This document shows positions 1 through 9,045 of a stretch of DNA of 64,000 nucleotides, piece after piece. The stretch comes from Lentzea kentuckyensis (GTDB lineage Bacteria; Actinomycetota; Actinomycetes; Mycobacteriales; Pseudonocardiaceae). The DNA lies in contig NZ_MUYM01000031.1 in assembly GCF_002150765.1 (NCBI RefSeq), positions 19,876 to 83,875 of the forward strand, given 5' to 3'. Below the pieces are notes generated by a model, which made no database searches, was not told the origin of the DNA, and worked only from the letters and a program-made list of their open reading frames with translations. Within the stretch, counting starts at the first letter, position 1. Each line of letters begins with the position of its first letter. The translations under genes and the position numbers were made by a program.

Positions 1-812
1 TGCAACGCCACCTGAGCGTCAGCAGCGGCAAGCTGAGCCTCGACATCCTCCAAAGCGGCATCGGCCTTGGCGATCACCGCGGGGTCCACACCCTCAGCCC
101 GCTCAGCGAACCGAGCCTGCGCCAACCCTTCCTTGGCCAACTCGTTCCCAGGCTCAGAGGCCAGAATCTCCGAGTAATACCCCTGAGCAGCAACGTAATC
201 GCCCCGCTCAAAGGCCTCCTCAGCAGCAACGATCCGAGGATCCTCGATCAACTCCTCGGCAGGGGCACCAGGAACCTCCCCTGCCCGAGCCTCCCCGGCC
301 CGAATCCCCGGCAGCCGCTCCCGCAACGCGTCCAGCAACCGCGCGATCCACGCCGACAACTCGGCATCGGCCAGCGGTCCGGCAAAAGCATCAATGGGCT
401 GACCAGCGGCGACAGCCACCACGGTGGGCACGGACTGAACCCCGAACGCCTGTCCGATCCGAGGCGCGGCCTCCAGATCGACCCGCGCGAGAATCCAGGA
501 CCCGCCGGAAGCCGAGGCGAAACGGGTCAGCGAGGCAGCCAGCTGCTGCGACTCGGGGCTGTACGAGGCGCCCAGCAGGACCACCACGGGCACCTGCAGC
601 GACTGCTCGACGACAGCCTGGAACGACGCCTCCGTGACGTCCACGATCCAAGGCGCGGTGCCGTTGTCGGCACCAGGTGAAGCAGGAGGCGCAACGGCGG
701 CCTGACGGGCGGCGTCGGCACGCGCCTTCAGGGCACCGAGATCGACGGCGCCCGAGAGCGCGGCGGACAGTGCGGCGGTCTTGCGAGGATCAGGCCTTGT
801 CACGTGTTCCAT
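1..812 (-). CDS. Thioredoxin-fold/TPR protein, CnoX/YbbN-like (3' end cut)
   Basis: The frame starts at ATG 812 and runs off the left edge of the window, so the C-terminus is missing. About 270 residues are visible: a short N-terminal tail, a thioredoxin-fold region (residues ~60-160, with VPVVVLLGASYSPES and the cis-Pro motif SVPTVVAV), then Ala/Glu-rich helices with a TPR-like unit (AFERGDYVAAQGYYSEIL). The family acts as a chaperone/holdase feeding chaperonins. The active-site CxxC is replaced by SYSP, so redox activity is not expected, which is usual for actinobacterial members. The gene overlaps the upstream SCO6745-like gene by 13 bases, suggesting translational coupling. Confidence 0.85.
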   Translation of the reverse strand, partial: MEHVTRPDPRKTAALSAALSGAVDLGALKARADAARQAAVAPPASPGADNGTAPWIVDVTEASFQAVVEQSLQVPVVVLLGASYSPESQQLAASLTRFASASGGSWILARVDLEAAPRIGQAFGVQSVPTVVAVAAGQPIDAFAGPLADAELSAWIARLLDALRERLPGIRAGEARAGEVPGAPAEELIEDPRIVAAEEAFERGDYVAAQGYYSEILASEPGNELAKEGLAQARFAERAEGVDPAVIAKADAALEDVEAQLAAADAQVAL

Positions 813-1624
813 CCTGGCACGGCTAGTTCCCGGACCGGGTCCAGGGCCATCTGGTTGACGCGCATCGCCTCATTGGCCGAAGCGATGCGTAGAGCGAGCG
901 GTGTCATCAGGTCGATGAACCGCGATGTCGGACCTTCACCCAACACCTCCCACGGCAAAGCAGCGGCCGAATCGGTCGCACGCTCCACCGCGGCGAGATC
1001 ACCGGGCAGGTCCGCAACGGCGTCCCACTCCTCGACGGTCCAACCACGCGCGGCACGCATGTATGCCGGATCGAGGGAATGCTCACGCGCGTAGAGCGCA
1101 AGCGCTTGGCACGGTCCCACACCATGGGCCACCAACGCAGCCACATGGCCATCACCGCGGGCCTCACGCAAAATCGTGCACGCATGCCACAACGCCAAAT
1201 GCGGCTCAACGGGCCATGGCAACGCACGGTTCGCGGCCGCCAACGGACGCCCCGCGACACAAACGGCCAGAGCGGCCTCACGGGCCAAAGAAGCAGCCTC
1301 GCGGATTTCAGGCGTGTCGATGTCGCCCAACATCCGCCGCAGCGCCCCGTCAACGCCCGATAGACGCACACGCAAATAGGACTCAGGAGAGGCGACCGCC
1401 CACGCGTCTGGCAGAGCGCGCGCGACCATGCGTGGGGCGAAGTTGTAGAAAACGGCCGTCACGAGTTCCGGCGACGCGGCGCCCAAAGGTGCCGCGCGCA
1501 TGCCGAAGTACCCCATCCACCCGCCCTTGCAGCCCAGCGCGTCGGTCGCCGCGCGGGATTCGGGCGTGAAGTACGTGACGTCGTGGTAAGGCTCGAACCT
1601 CAACCACAGTTGCCTCGCGTCCAC
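800..1624 (-). CDS. SCO6745-family protein
   Basis: A protein of about 274 residues matching the actinobacterial SCO6745 family: conserved N-terminal LEP/FEPYHDVTYF-type start, GGWMGYFGMRAAPLG, and a C-terminal ELAVPGW-like end. Its biochemical function is unknown. I place the start at GTG 1624 because the family begins just before the DARxLW segment, and because a TAGCGT hexamer lies seven bases upstream, as in several probable leaderless starts in this window. An in-frame GTG at 1666 would add 14 residues. Its 3' end overlaps the CnoX-like gene. Confidence 0.8.
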   Translation of the reverse strand: MDARQLWLRFEPYHDVTYFTPESRAATDALGCKGGWMGYFGMRAAPLGAASPELVTAVFYNFAPRMVARALPDAWAVASPESYLRVRLSGVDGALRRMLGDIDTPEIREAASLAREAALAVCVAGRPLAAANRALPWPVEPHLALWHACTILREARGDGHVAALVAHGVGPCQALALYAREHSLDPAYMRAARGWTVEEWDAVADLPGDLAAVERATDSAAALPWEVLGEGPTSRFIDLMTPLALRIASANEAMRVNQMALDPVRELAVPGWNT

Positions 1625-1738
1625 GCCCGACACGCTAACCCAGCGAACGCCGGTGCACGGATCCACTCACCGAGCCGGCGTAGAGCGTTCGGCCATCCGA
1701 GGAGACGAACAACGCCGCGAGCCGCTGTAGCGCGGAAA

Positions 1739-2044
1739 TCATGGCGTGTCGGAAAGGTGCTCCTCCACCCGTTGCACCTTGGCCGTGAGCTGCCCGGTGT
1801 AGCCGGGCCGGATGTCCGCCTTGAGCACGAGGGACACTCGCGGGGCGCTGGCCTGCACGACCTCCGTCGCGCGCTTGACCACGGCCATCACCTCGTCCCA
1901 CTCGCCCTCGATCAAGGTGAACATCGCGTTCGTCTCATTGGGCAGCCCGGACTCCCGCACGACCCGGATCGCCTCGGCGACGGCCTTCGCCACGCTTCCC
2001 GACGAGTCCGAACCGGACGGAGCGACGCTGAACGCGACAAGCAC
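1739..2044 (-). CDS. MTH1187-family thiamine-binding protein
   Basis: A small protein of 101 residues ([11 protein letters not shown] start, then [30 protein letters not shown]) of the MTH1187/YkoF-like family. These ferredoxin-fold proteins form tetramers and bind thiamine or small ligands. I chose GTG 2044 over ATG 2101. The longer form would overlap the divergent marR start and add 19 residues outside the conserved domain. It shares the short intergenic region with the divergent MarR gene. Confidence 0.8.
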   Translation of the reverse strand: MLVAFSVAPSGSDSSGSVAKAVAEAIRVVRESGLPNETNAMFTLIEGEWDEVMAVVKRATEVVQASAPRVSLVLKADIRPGYTGQLTAKVQRVEEHLSDTP

Positions 2045-2094
2045 ACGAGCCTCCTGATGATCCTCGGGTGTACTGACTGGTAGCTTCGGTCCCC

Positions 2095-2592
2095 ATGACA
2101 CCGCTGCCGTTCGATCCGATCGCCCGCGCGGCCGACCTGTGGGACGAGCGCGTCGGTTCGGCGACGTCGATGGCGGCCGTCACGAGCGTCATGCGTGTCC
2201 AGCAAATCATCCAGTCCGCCGTGGACGCAGCCCTCAAACCGCACGGACTCACGTTCGCGCGCTACGAGGCGTTGGTGCTGCTCTTCTTCTCCCGCAAGGG
2301 CGCGCTGCCGATGCGCGTCATGGGAGAGCGCTTGCAGCTGCACCCCACGAGCGTCACGAACATCGTCGACAGGCTGGAGAGCGACGGCCTGGTCCGCCGC
2401 ACCCCGCACCCGACCGACCGCCGCACCACGCTGGTGGAGATCACCGACGCGGGCCTGCAGCGCCGCGAGGACGCGACCGCGGCCGTCGTCGAGGTCAACC
2501 TGGGCCTCAAGGGCCTCACCGACCGGCAGACCGAGCAGCTCACCGATCTGCTCGCCAAGGTCCGCCGAGCCAGCGGCGATTTCGAGGACTGA
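2095..2592 (+). CDS. MarR-family transcriptional regulator
   Basis: 165 residues with a winged helix-turn-helix (residues ~45-110). [23 protein letters not shown] is split here into the recognition region [14 protein letters not shown] and the wing [16 protein letters not shown], both typical of MarR. Such proteins act as dimers on palindromic operators and often respond to phenolic or lipophilic ligands. A TAGCTT hexamer ends eight bases before the ATG, so the transcript may be leaderless. It sits upstream of three kinase-like genes with a 32-base gap and could regulate them or the divergent thiamine-binding gene; neither is shown. Confidence 0.9.
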   Translation: MTPLPFDPIARAADLWDERVGSATSMAAVTSVMRVQQIIQSAVDAALKPHGLTFARYEALVLLFFSRKGALPMRVMGERLQLHPTSVTNIVDRLESDGLVRRTPHPTDRRTTLVEITDAGLQRREDATAAVVEVNLGLKGLTDRQTEQLTDLLAKVRRASGDFED

Positions 2593-2624
2593 AATCCGGT
2601 TGAGGCCGTCGCGATGATGTTCCC

Positions 2625-3665
2625 GTGAAGGAACGGTCGATCATCGCGTTGGTCAGCGCACCCAGCGGGTTCGCGGGCCGCACCGACGCCATCCCGGTCT
2701 CCTCACCGTTCTGGAACCAGGTCGACGAGGTCAACGAGAAGCTCGAACAGCTTCTCGGCGTGCCCACGAGCGTCCTGCGGCTGGTCTCCGTCGAGAACGG
2801 CAGGTCTCCCGCCGGCGGCCTGGTCACCTACCACGTCGAAGCGCACGGCGAACCCGACCGCACGAGCCTGCACGACGCCGACGAACCCGAACCCGACGCC
2901 GAACACCGCCAGGAGTGGGCGCGCAGAGGTGGCCCGGCCGACCTGATCGCCTGGGCCGACACCCAGGTCGTACGCACCGACCCGCCCGTCCAGATGCGCA
3001 CCTGGAACCTCTCGAGCGTGCACCGGCTGCCCACCGAACAAGGACCGGTGTGGCTCAAGGCCGTACCGCCGTTCTTCGCCGACGAGGGCACGCTGATCAA
3101 GATCGTCGCCGCGCACGACCCGGCGCTCGTCCCCGGCCTGATCGCGTCCGCGCCGCACCGCGTACTGCTGCGCGACGAACCGGGTGGGTCCGGCTGGCCG
3201 CTCGAACCGGAGTACGTCGAGGACATCGTGCCGCGCTGGGTCGCCGTGCAGCACGCCCTGGCCGGCGAGCCCCTGGTGCGCCCGACTCCGGTGCCGATGC
3301 CGGACTTCGGCCTGCCCGACACACTGCTGCACGGCGACTTCCACCCCGGCAACTGGCGAGCCAACGGCAAGATCATCGACTGGTCCGACGCCTCCTGGGG
3401 TCACCCGGCGCTCGACCTCTGCCGGCTGCTCGAAGTCGCGCGGCCCGAGCACCACGAGCTGATCAGTCGCGTGTGGACCGAGGCCTGGCTGCGCCACCGA
3501 CCGGAAAGCCGTCCGCGCGAGGCACTGGAGGTCGCCAAGCGCGCCCACCTGCTGCACAGCGCGGTGAAGATCCAGGAGTTCCTGGACAACATCGAGGAAG
3601 CGGAGCGGATCTACCACCTCGGCGGCGTGGAGATCGAGCTCAGGACCATCAGGGAGCTCCAATGA
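2625..3665 (+). CDS. APH-fold phosphotransferase, paralogue 1 of 3
   Basis: 346 residues. The C-terminal half carries the aminoglycoside-phosphotransferase/choline-kinase signature HGDFHPGNW (catalytic Asp, metal-binding Asn) and the second metal site IIDWSDASWGHPALDLC. The N-terminal ~120 residues (IALVSAPSGFAGRT, LVTYHVEAHGEPDR) are conserved between the three copies but unlike standard APH lobes. Substrate unknown: the family covers antibiotics, homoserine, fructosamine and other small alcohols. GTG start. The stop overlaps the ATG of paralogue 2 (ATGA), so the copies are translationally coupled. Confidence 0.85.
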   Translation: MKERSIIALVSAPSGFAGRTDAIPVSSPFWNQVDEVNEKLEQLLGVPTSVLRLVSVENGRSPAGGLVTYHVEAHGEPDRTSLHDADEPEPDAEHRQEWARRGGPADLIAWADTQVVRTDPPVQMRTWNLSSVHRLPTEQGPVWLKAVPPFFADEGTLIKIVAAHDPALVPGLIASAPHRVLLRDEPGGSGWPLEPEYVEDIVPRWVAVQHALAGEPLVRPTPVPMPDFGLPDTLLHGDFHPGNWRANGKIIDWSDASWGHPALDLCRLLEVARPEHHELISRVWTEAWLRHRPESRPREALEVAKRAHLLHSAVKIQEFLDNIEEAERIYHLGGVEIELRTIRELQ

Positions 3666-4714
3666 TCTTCGACCGCCCGGACCGCTCGATCATCGCCCTG
3701 GTCAGCACCCCCAGCGGATTCACCGGCCGCACCGGCCCGATCCCGGTCGAGACACCGAACTGGAACCACGTCGAGCCGGTCAACAGGGTTCTCCGCGACC
3801 TGCTGGGCGTCGAAACGAGCGTGCTGCGACTGGTGTCGACGGACGGCGGCGTGGTTCCGTTCGGCGGCACTGTCACCTACCACGTCGAGGCGCACGGCGA
3901 ACCGGACCGCACGCACCTCGAGCCCGCCGAGGAACCCGAGCCCGACGCCGAACACCGCCACCCCTGGGCACGCAAAGGCGGACCGGCCGAGCTGGTCGAG
4001 TGGGCCGACACGGTGATCACCCGCACCGGGCCGGCCGAGCAGATCAGGACCTGGAACCTGTCGAGCGTGCACCGGCTGCCCACCGCGAACGGACCGGTGT
4101 GGCTCAAGGCCGTCCCGTCGTTCTTCGCCGACGAGGGCGAGGTGATCAAAATGGTCGCCGCACACGACCCGACCCTGGTGCCAGAGGTGCTCGCCAGCGC
4201 ACCGAACCGGGTGCTGCTCAGCCAGGCCGACGGCGGCAACTGCTGGCACCTGACCGAGGAAATGGTCGAGCGGGTCGTGCCGCGCTGGGTCGCGGTGCAG
4301 CACGCGCTCGCTGGTGAGCCGCAGCTCCCGCCGACCACGGTGCCGATGCCGTCGTTCGGGCTGCCGGACACGCTGACGCACGGTGACTTCCACCCCGGCA
4401 ACTGGCGCAGCAGCGGTGTGGTGATCGACTGGTCCGACGCCTGCTGGGGGCACCCGTCCCTGGACGCGTGCCGGCTCATGGAGAACTTCCCCGACCTGCG
4501 CGACATGATCAGCCGGGTGTGGAGCGAAGCCTGGCTCACCCACCGTCCGGACAGCGAGCCGCTCAAAGCGCTCGAACTCGCCCGCCGCGCGTCGCACCTG
4601 CACAACGCCGTGAAGTACCAGGAGTTCCTCGACAACATCGAGCAGTCCGAACGGATCTACCACGAGGGCGATCCGCAGACGGAGCTCCGCGCGGTCCGGG
4701 AACTCGTCCGGTGA
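3662..4714 (+). CDS. APH-fold phosphotransferase, paralogue 2 of 3
   Basis: 350 residues, co-linear with its two neighbours along its whole length. It keeps HGDFHPGNWR and VVIDWSDACWGHPSLDACRL, so the catalytic machinery looks intact. It begins on the ATG overlapping the previous stop, and its own TGA overlaps the GTG of paralogue 3. The conserved segments TWNLSSVHRLPT and GPVWLKAVP are shared by all three. Divergence is spread along the sequence, not concentrated in one block, which suggests old duplications under selection and not a recent amplification. Confidence 0.85.
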   Translation: MIFDRPDRSIIALVSTPSGFTGRTGPIPVETPNWNHVEPVNRVLRDLLGVETSVLRLVSTDGGVVPFGGTVTYHVEAHGEPDRTHLEPAEEPEPDAEHRHPWARKGGPAELVEWADTVITRTGPAEQIRTWNLSSVHRLPTANGPVWLKAVPSFFADEGEVIKMVAAHDPTLVPEVLASAPNRVLLSQADGGNCWHLTEEMVERVVPRWVAVQHALAGEPQLPPTTVPMPSFGLPDTLTHGDFHPGNWRSSGVVIDWSDACWGHPSLDACRLMENFPDLRDMISRVWSEAWLTHRPDSEPLKALELARRASHLHNAVKYQEFLDNIEQSERIYHEGDPQTELRAVRELVR

Positions 4715-5757
4715 CCCGACGAACAGTCATCGCCCTGGTCAGCACACCCAGCGGGTTCGCGGGCCGGACGGAGCTGTTCCCGATCGAGTCAGCGGACTGG
4801 TACCACGTCGAACCCGTCAACGAGGCTCTGGAACGCCTGCTCGGCGTGCCCACGACCGTGCTGCGGCTGGTCTCGGTCCGCGGCGCGTCGATGCCGAAGA
4901 TGGGCGGCCTGGTCACCTACCACGTCGAAGCGCTCGGCGAGCCCGACCGCACGAGGCTCCACCCGGCACGCGAACCCGAGGCGGACGCGGAGTTCCGGCT
5001 CCCGTACGCGCGGATGGGCGGACCGGCGGAACTGATCGCGTGGGCGGACACGAAGATCGACCGCACCGGGCCGGCCGTCCAGGTCCGCACCTGGAACCTC
5101 TCGACGGTCCATCGCCTGCCGACCGCGGACGGGCCGGTGTGGCTGAAGGCGAGCCCGCCGTTCTTCGCCGACGAGGCCCAGGTGATCGAGATGATCGCCG
5201 AGCACGATCCGACGCTGGTTCCGGACGTCATCGCGTCCGCGCCGCAACGGGTGCTGCTGGGCGACGCTCCGAGCGACAAGTGCTGGCCGGTCGAGCCCGA
5301 GCACGTCGACCTGGTCCTGCCGCGCTGGGTCGCCGTGCAACACGCGCTCGCGGGCCCGCCGCGGATCCGTCCGACCGCGGTCCCGATGCCGTCGTTCGGG
5401 CTGCCGGACACGCTCACGCACGGCGACTTCCACCCCGGCAACTGGCGCACCGGCGGCAGGATCATCGACTGGGGCGATGCCGTGTGGGGCCACCCGGCGC
5501 TCGACGCGTGCCGGCTGATCGACTACTGCGCGCCCGATCTCCGCGACCACATCGCGAAGGTGTGGAGCGAGGCGTGGCTCGCGCTGCGGCCGGACAGCGA
5601 GCCGCTCAAGGCGCTCGACGTCGGCCGCCGCGCTGACCACCTGCACAAGGCCGTGAAGTACCAGCTGTTCCTGGACAACATCGAGCAGTCCGAGCGGATC
5701 TACCACGAGGGCGATCCGCAGGGCGAGCTCAGAGCTGTTCGGCGCCTGGTGCGGTAG
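4711..5757 (+). CDS. APH-fold phosphotransferase, paralogue 3 of 3
   Basis: 348 residues. Contains HGDFHPGNWRTGG and IIDWGDAVWGHPALDACRL, so it is predicted to be an active APH-fold kinase. The GTG start overlaps the TGA of paralogue 2. It is closest to paralogue 2 at the C-terminus (SEPLKALDVGRRADHLHKAVKY; both end in a short ELRAVR-LVR tail). The last 29 bases overlap the convergent DUF3817 gene. Specific substrate not identifiable from sequence. Confidence 0.85.
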   Translation: MTRRTVIALVSTPSGFAGRTELFPIESADWYHVEPVNEALERLLGVPTTVLRLVSVRGASMPKMGGLVTYHVEALGEPDRTRLHPAREPEADAEFRLPYARMGGPAELIAWADTKIDRTGPAVQVRTWNLSTVHRLPTADGPVWLKASPPFFADEAQVIEMIAEHDPTLVPDVIASAPQRVLLGDAPSDKCWPVEPEHVDLVLPRWVAVQHALAGPPRIRPTAVPMPSFGLPDTLTHGDFHPGNWRTGGRIIDWGDAVWGHPALDACRLIDYCAPDLRDHIAKVWSEAWLALRPDSEPLKALDVGRRADHLHKAVKYQLFLDNIEQSERIYHEGDPQGELRAVRRLVR

Positions 5758-6064
5758 AGGTCTCGTTGAGACGGCCGGTCTTCGTGGCCCAGCGCTCGAA
5801 GATCACCGTGCCGAACGGCGGGATGCTCGACACCAGGCCGAGCACCAGCGTGCGGACGTCCCACTTCAGCGGATCCTTGGCCATCAGCGTCACGAGCACG
5901 AAGCCCACGAAGATCAGGCCGTGGATCGGGCCGAAGATCTTGACGCCGATCTCGTTCTGCACGACCACGTACTTGAAGAACATCCCGAGCAGCAGCCCCG
6001 CCCAGGAGATCGCCTCGGCCAGGGCGAAGATGCGGAACCGTCCAGCCGCTGTGGAGAACGTCAT
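5729..6064 (-). CDS. DUF3817 membrane protein
   Basis: 111 residues with three hydrophobic segments (around residues 13-33, 45-65 and 75-92) and the conserved pattern AEAISWAGLLLGM / GPIHGLIFVGFV characteristic of DUF3817 integral membrane proteins. Function unknown. The ATG at 6064 is preceded by GGGGAG. A GCTCCCC/GGGGAGC stem (6066-6072 with 6088-6094) would pair with this ribosome-binding sequence. Its 3' end overlaps the third kinase gene on the opposite strand. Confidence 0.85.
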   Translation of the reverse strand: MTFSTAAGRFRIFALAEAISWAGLLLGMFFKYVVVQNEIGVKIFGPIHGLIFVGFVLVTLMAKDPLKWDVRTLVLGLVSSIPPFGTVIFERWATKTGRLNETSTAPGAEQL

Positions 6065-6124
6065 GGCTCCCCATCATGAACCGTGACGGGGAGCACACGA
6101 CCACCGGGTCTGTCAGGGTATGTC

Positions 6125-7168
6125 CTATTCCTCCCATTTGAAGACGCGGGAGGCGATGAACCCGACCACGAGCGAGAAGCCGACCAGGATCGCCGCCGGC
6201 ATCGCCAGAGCCTCGATCCCCTTGCCTCTCACCAGCACGTCGAGCATCCCGTCGTTCATGTGCCGCAACGGGAAGATCTTCGACACGGTCTGCAGCCACG
6301 CGGGTGCCTGGTCGACGGGGAAGAACGTGCCGGACAGGAACGCCATGGGCAGCACCACGATGTTCGCCGCCGCGGAGGCCGCCTCCTCGGTCTTGGCGAA
6401 CGCGCCGACCAACATGCCGAGCGCGAAGAACGCGATGGTTCCCAGCAGCAGCAACGGAATCGCGAGCCACCACGAGCCGGACAGCCGCAACCCGAAGACC
6501 GGCAGCGACGCGACGCCGATGAAGATCGCACCCTGCAGCAGCGCGACACCGGTGCTGACCAGGATCCGCGACGACAGCACGGAAGCGGCGGACACCGGCG
6601 CCAGCCGGATCCGTCGCAGCACCTGCTTGCGCCGCCACGACACCAGGGTCAACGCCGATCCGAACACCGCCGACACCGCCACACCCCACGACAGGATGCC
6701 GGGCGTCAGGAACTGGATGGGCTTGAGAGAGGCGTCCTCGACCTTCTCCGCCGCGAACGTGAACTTCGGCGGCTGACCGGTCGCGGCGAGGTTCGCCTTG
6801 TCCACGAACCCGTTGACGATTCCGAGAACGGTCGCCGACTTGACCTGGTCGCTCTGCGCGAACCGCAGGTCGAGCCGCTGGCCGCGAATGATCAGCGCGG
6901 CGGGCAGGTCACCGTCCTTCACCTTCTGCACAGCGGCGTCGACGTCGTTGTAGGACTCCAGTTCCAACGCACCGCTGTCGCGCAGCGCCGAGACGATCGG
7001 ACCGTCGCCGACCACCGCGATTTTGGTCTTGTCCGCGCCGACGTCGCGCAGGATCAGGCCGAAGATGACGAGGAACATCAGCGGGAACAGGAAGGTGAAG
7101 AACAGCGTCACCTTGTCCCTGACGAACCCCTTGAGCATCGCCACCGAGAGCGTCTTGAACGCGATCAT
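6125..7168 (-). CDS. ABC-2 type transporter permease
   Basis: 347 residues with one N-terminal membrane helix (LFFTFLFPLMFLVIFGLIL), a large extracytoplasmic domain (residues ~45-170), and a C-terminal bundle of five helices, as in ABC-2/YhgE-like drug and lipid exporters. It starts at ATG 7168 inside the 3' end of the ATPase gene (ATGA overlap), so the two are made as a unit. The likely complex is a dimer with the adjacent ATPase exporting a hydrophobic compound. Substrate unknown. Confidence 0.88.
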   Translation of the reverse strand: MIAFKTLSVAMLKGFVRDKVTLFFTFLFPLMFLVIFGLILRDVGADKTKIAVVGDGPIVSALRDSGALELESYNDVDAAVQKVKDGDLPAALIIRGQRLDLRFAQSDQVKSATVLGIVNGFVDKANLAATGQPPKFTFAAEKVEDASLKPIQFLTPGILSWGVAVSAVFGSALTLVSWRRKQVLRRIRLAPVSAASVLSSRILVSTGVALLQGAIFIGVASLPVFGLRLSGSWWLAIPLLLLGTIAFFALGMLVGAFAKTEEAASAAANIVVLPMAFLSGTFFPVDQAPAWLQTVSKIFPLRHMNDGMLDVLVRGKGIEALAMPAAILVGFSLVVGFIASRVFKWEE

Positions 7169-8076
7169 GCGCGGTACTCCCGACCGGTCAGGTTGAGGAA
7201 CACGTCTTCCAGGGTGGCCGTGCGGACCTGCAGGCCGTCCAGCGCGCCGCGGTCGGCCAGCGCGGACAGCACGGGAGCCGGGCGGCGCGTGGAGATGGTC
7301 AGCGACACCTCGTCCTCGTGCGCGTCCTCCACACCGTCGAGCGAGGAGGCGTCCACGACGGACAGCACGCCCTTCTGCAACGTCACGTGGGTCGGCGCGT
7401 CGAGGCCGCGCACCAGCACCGCGGGCGGGTCGAGCGCGAGGATCCTGCCGTTGTCCATGATGGCCACGCGGTCGCAGAGGATCTCGGCCTCGTCGAGGTA
7501 GTGCGTGGTGTAGACGATGGTCTTGCCGCGCTCCTGGATCGCGCGCAGCACGTCCCAGAGGTTGCGGCGGGCCTGCGGGTCGAGCGCCGCGGTCGGTTCG
7601 TCGAGGAACACGATGTCCGGGTCGTGCACCAGCGCGCACGCGATCGAGAGCCGTTGCCGCTGGCCGCCGGAGAGCTTGTTCTCCTGCTCGTTCGCCTTGT
7701 CCGCGAGGCCGACCAGCTCCAGCATGTCGGCCGCGGTGCCACGGCTCACGCCGTAGAGCGAGCCGAACGTCTGCAGCTGTTCCTTGGCGGTCAGCTTGTC
7801 GAAGAACGACGTCGCCTGCAGCTGCACGCCGATGCGCGGCAGCAGGTTCACGTTGCGCGGCCAGGGACGCTCGCCGAACAGCGTCACCTCGCCGCTGTCG
7901 GGCTCGCGCAGGCCCTCGATGATCTCCAGCGTCGTGGTCTTGCCGGCGCCGTTGGGCCCCAGGATGCCGAAGAACTCGCCTTCGGCCACGGTGAACGAGA
8001 CGCCGTCCACCGCTTTCAGCTCGCCGTAGCTCTTGCGGACGTCCCGCACCACGACCGCCGACCGTTCCTCCGTCAT
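7165..8076 (-). CDS. ABC transporter ATP-binding protein (DrrA-like)
   Basis: 303 residues with Walker A GPNGAGKTTTLEII, Q-loop, signature LSGGQRQRLSIA, Walker B DIVFLDEPTAALDP and H-loop TTHYLDEAE. After residue ~220 there is a C-terminal extension typical of DrrA/CcmA-type exporter ATPases (VTLQKGVLSVV ... LEDVFLNLTGREY). It powers the membrane subunit encoded next to it. The ATG overlaps no upstream gene, so this is probably the first gene of the two-gene unit. Confidence 0.92.
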   Translation of the reverse strand: MTEERSAVVVRDVRKSYGELKAVDGVSFTVAEGEFFGILGPNGAGKTTTLEIIEGLREPDSGEVTLFGERPWPRNVNLLPRIGVQLQATSFFDKLTAKEQLQTFGSLYGVSRGTAADMLELVGLADKANEQENKLSGGQRQRLSIACALVHDPDIVFLDEPTAALDPQARRNLWDVLRAIQERGKTIVYTTHYLDEAEILCDRVAIMDNGRILALDPPAVLVRGLDAPTHVTLQKGVLSVVDASSLDGVEDAHEDEVSLTISTRRPAPVLSALADRGALDGLQVRTATLEDVFLNLTGREYRA

Positions 8077-8154
8077 GGCGCGGACGTTAGGTCACCGCGG
8101 GTTCGTTCGCGGGGCGGAACGACGAAAGTCGGCGCGAAGTCGAGACGTTCGAAG

Positions 8155-8949
8155 TCAGCTGCCCACAACGAGGAGCGGACTCGCCGTGTACACGTCGTTG
8201 AGCCTGTGCAGCGCCGCGGCGAACTGGTCGAAGCGGGCCCGTGGCACGGCGGCGCGCACCTCGCTGATCCTCTGCCAGAGGAAGCGGTGCTCGGAGTTCT
8301 CCATGATCGGCAACGGGTGGTCGTCGCCGACGTCGCAGGCGAACGCGAGCGCGACCGTCGCGGCCCGCAGGCACGCGGTCGCGAGCGTCACGCAGTCCTC
8401 GACCAGCGGGCTGTCGTCCTGGGCCCGCACGACGCCGCTGACGGCGAACCGGACGACCTGCATCAGCGCGAGGTAGAGGCGCTGGCCGGCCTGAGTGCGT
8501 TCGCAGGGCAGGTGTTCGGTGCCGGGGCCGGGGGTCACGACGGTCATGCCGACCTGGGGGCGGCGCAGCACGTGGTCGAAGAGCGCGGTCGGCGCCCAGA
8601 GCAGGGTGCGCCACGAGTCCTCGCTGATCGAGGTGCCCATCCTGGCCGCGTTCTCCAGCACGTCGAGGTAGGCGATCAGGACGCTGGACACGAACACGCC
8701 ACCGCGGTCACCGCCCACGCGCACGATGCCGAACCGCTCGTCGTGGCCGGTGTCCTGGATCACGTGACCGGGCTTCCACTCGATCACGTCACTGCTCGCG
8801 AGCACCACACGGGCGACCCGCTGGTGCACCAGCGGCGCCGAGAGCACCGTGTCGTCCAACCCCATCTGGACGAGCATGGACGCAGCGTGCTGCAACGACT
8901 CACGTCGCTGCGGCACGAGGTCGGGGTGCAGCAGACGGAACGGTTTCAC
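8155..8949 (-). CDS. Hypothetical protein
   Basis: 264 residues, not recognised. The GTG start follows a very strong ribosome-binding site (GGGGAGGGGG). The protein looks soluble and helical, with motifs such as HPDLVPQRRESLQHAASMLV and LWQRISEVRAAVP, one possible buried segment (ALMQVVRFAVSGVV), and no signal peptide. It lies between an exporter ATPase and a LuxR regulator read in the same direction. No function is proposed. Confidence 0.7.
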   Translation of the reverse strand: MKPFRLLHPDLVPQRRESLQHAASMLVQMGLDDTVLSAPLVHQRVARVVLASSDVIEWKPGHVIQDTGHDERFGIVRVGGDRGGVFVSSVLIAYLDVLENAARMGTSISEDSWRTLLWAPTALFDHVLRRPQVGMTVVTPGPGTEHLPCERTQAGQRLYLALMQVVRFAVSGVVRAQDDSPLVEDCVTLATACLRAATVALAFACDVGDDHPLPIMENSEHRFLWQRISEVRAAVPRARFDQFAAALHRLNDVYTASPLLVVGS

Positions 8950-9045
8950 GTCGCCCCCTCCCCTTCCGTTGGTTGTCCCACAATGAACGCCACTGGGCGT
9001 GAAGTCATCCGGATGAACCGCAGCGTTACGTCTCAGTTGGGCCGG

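Noticed and set aside
2915..4714. A 599-codon frame joining kinases 1 and 2
   Set aside because: Only its 3' part is real (paralogue 2 from ATG 3662). The first ~250 codons are the out-of-frame reading of paralogue 1.
2625..5757. Long direct repeats suggesting a CRISPR or recent amplification
   Set aside because: The repeated units are three ~1.05-kb homologous genes with spread-out differences, not short repeats with spacers.
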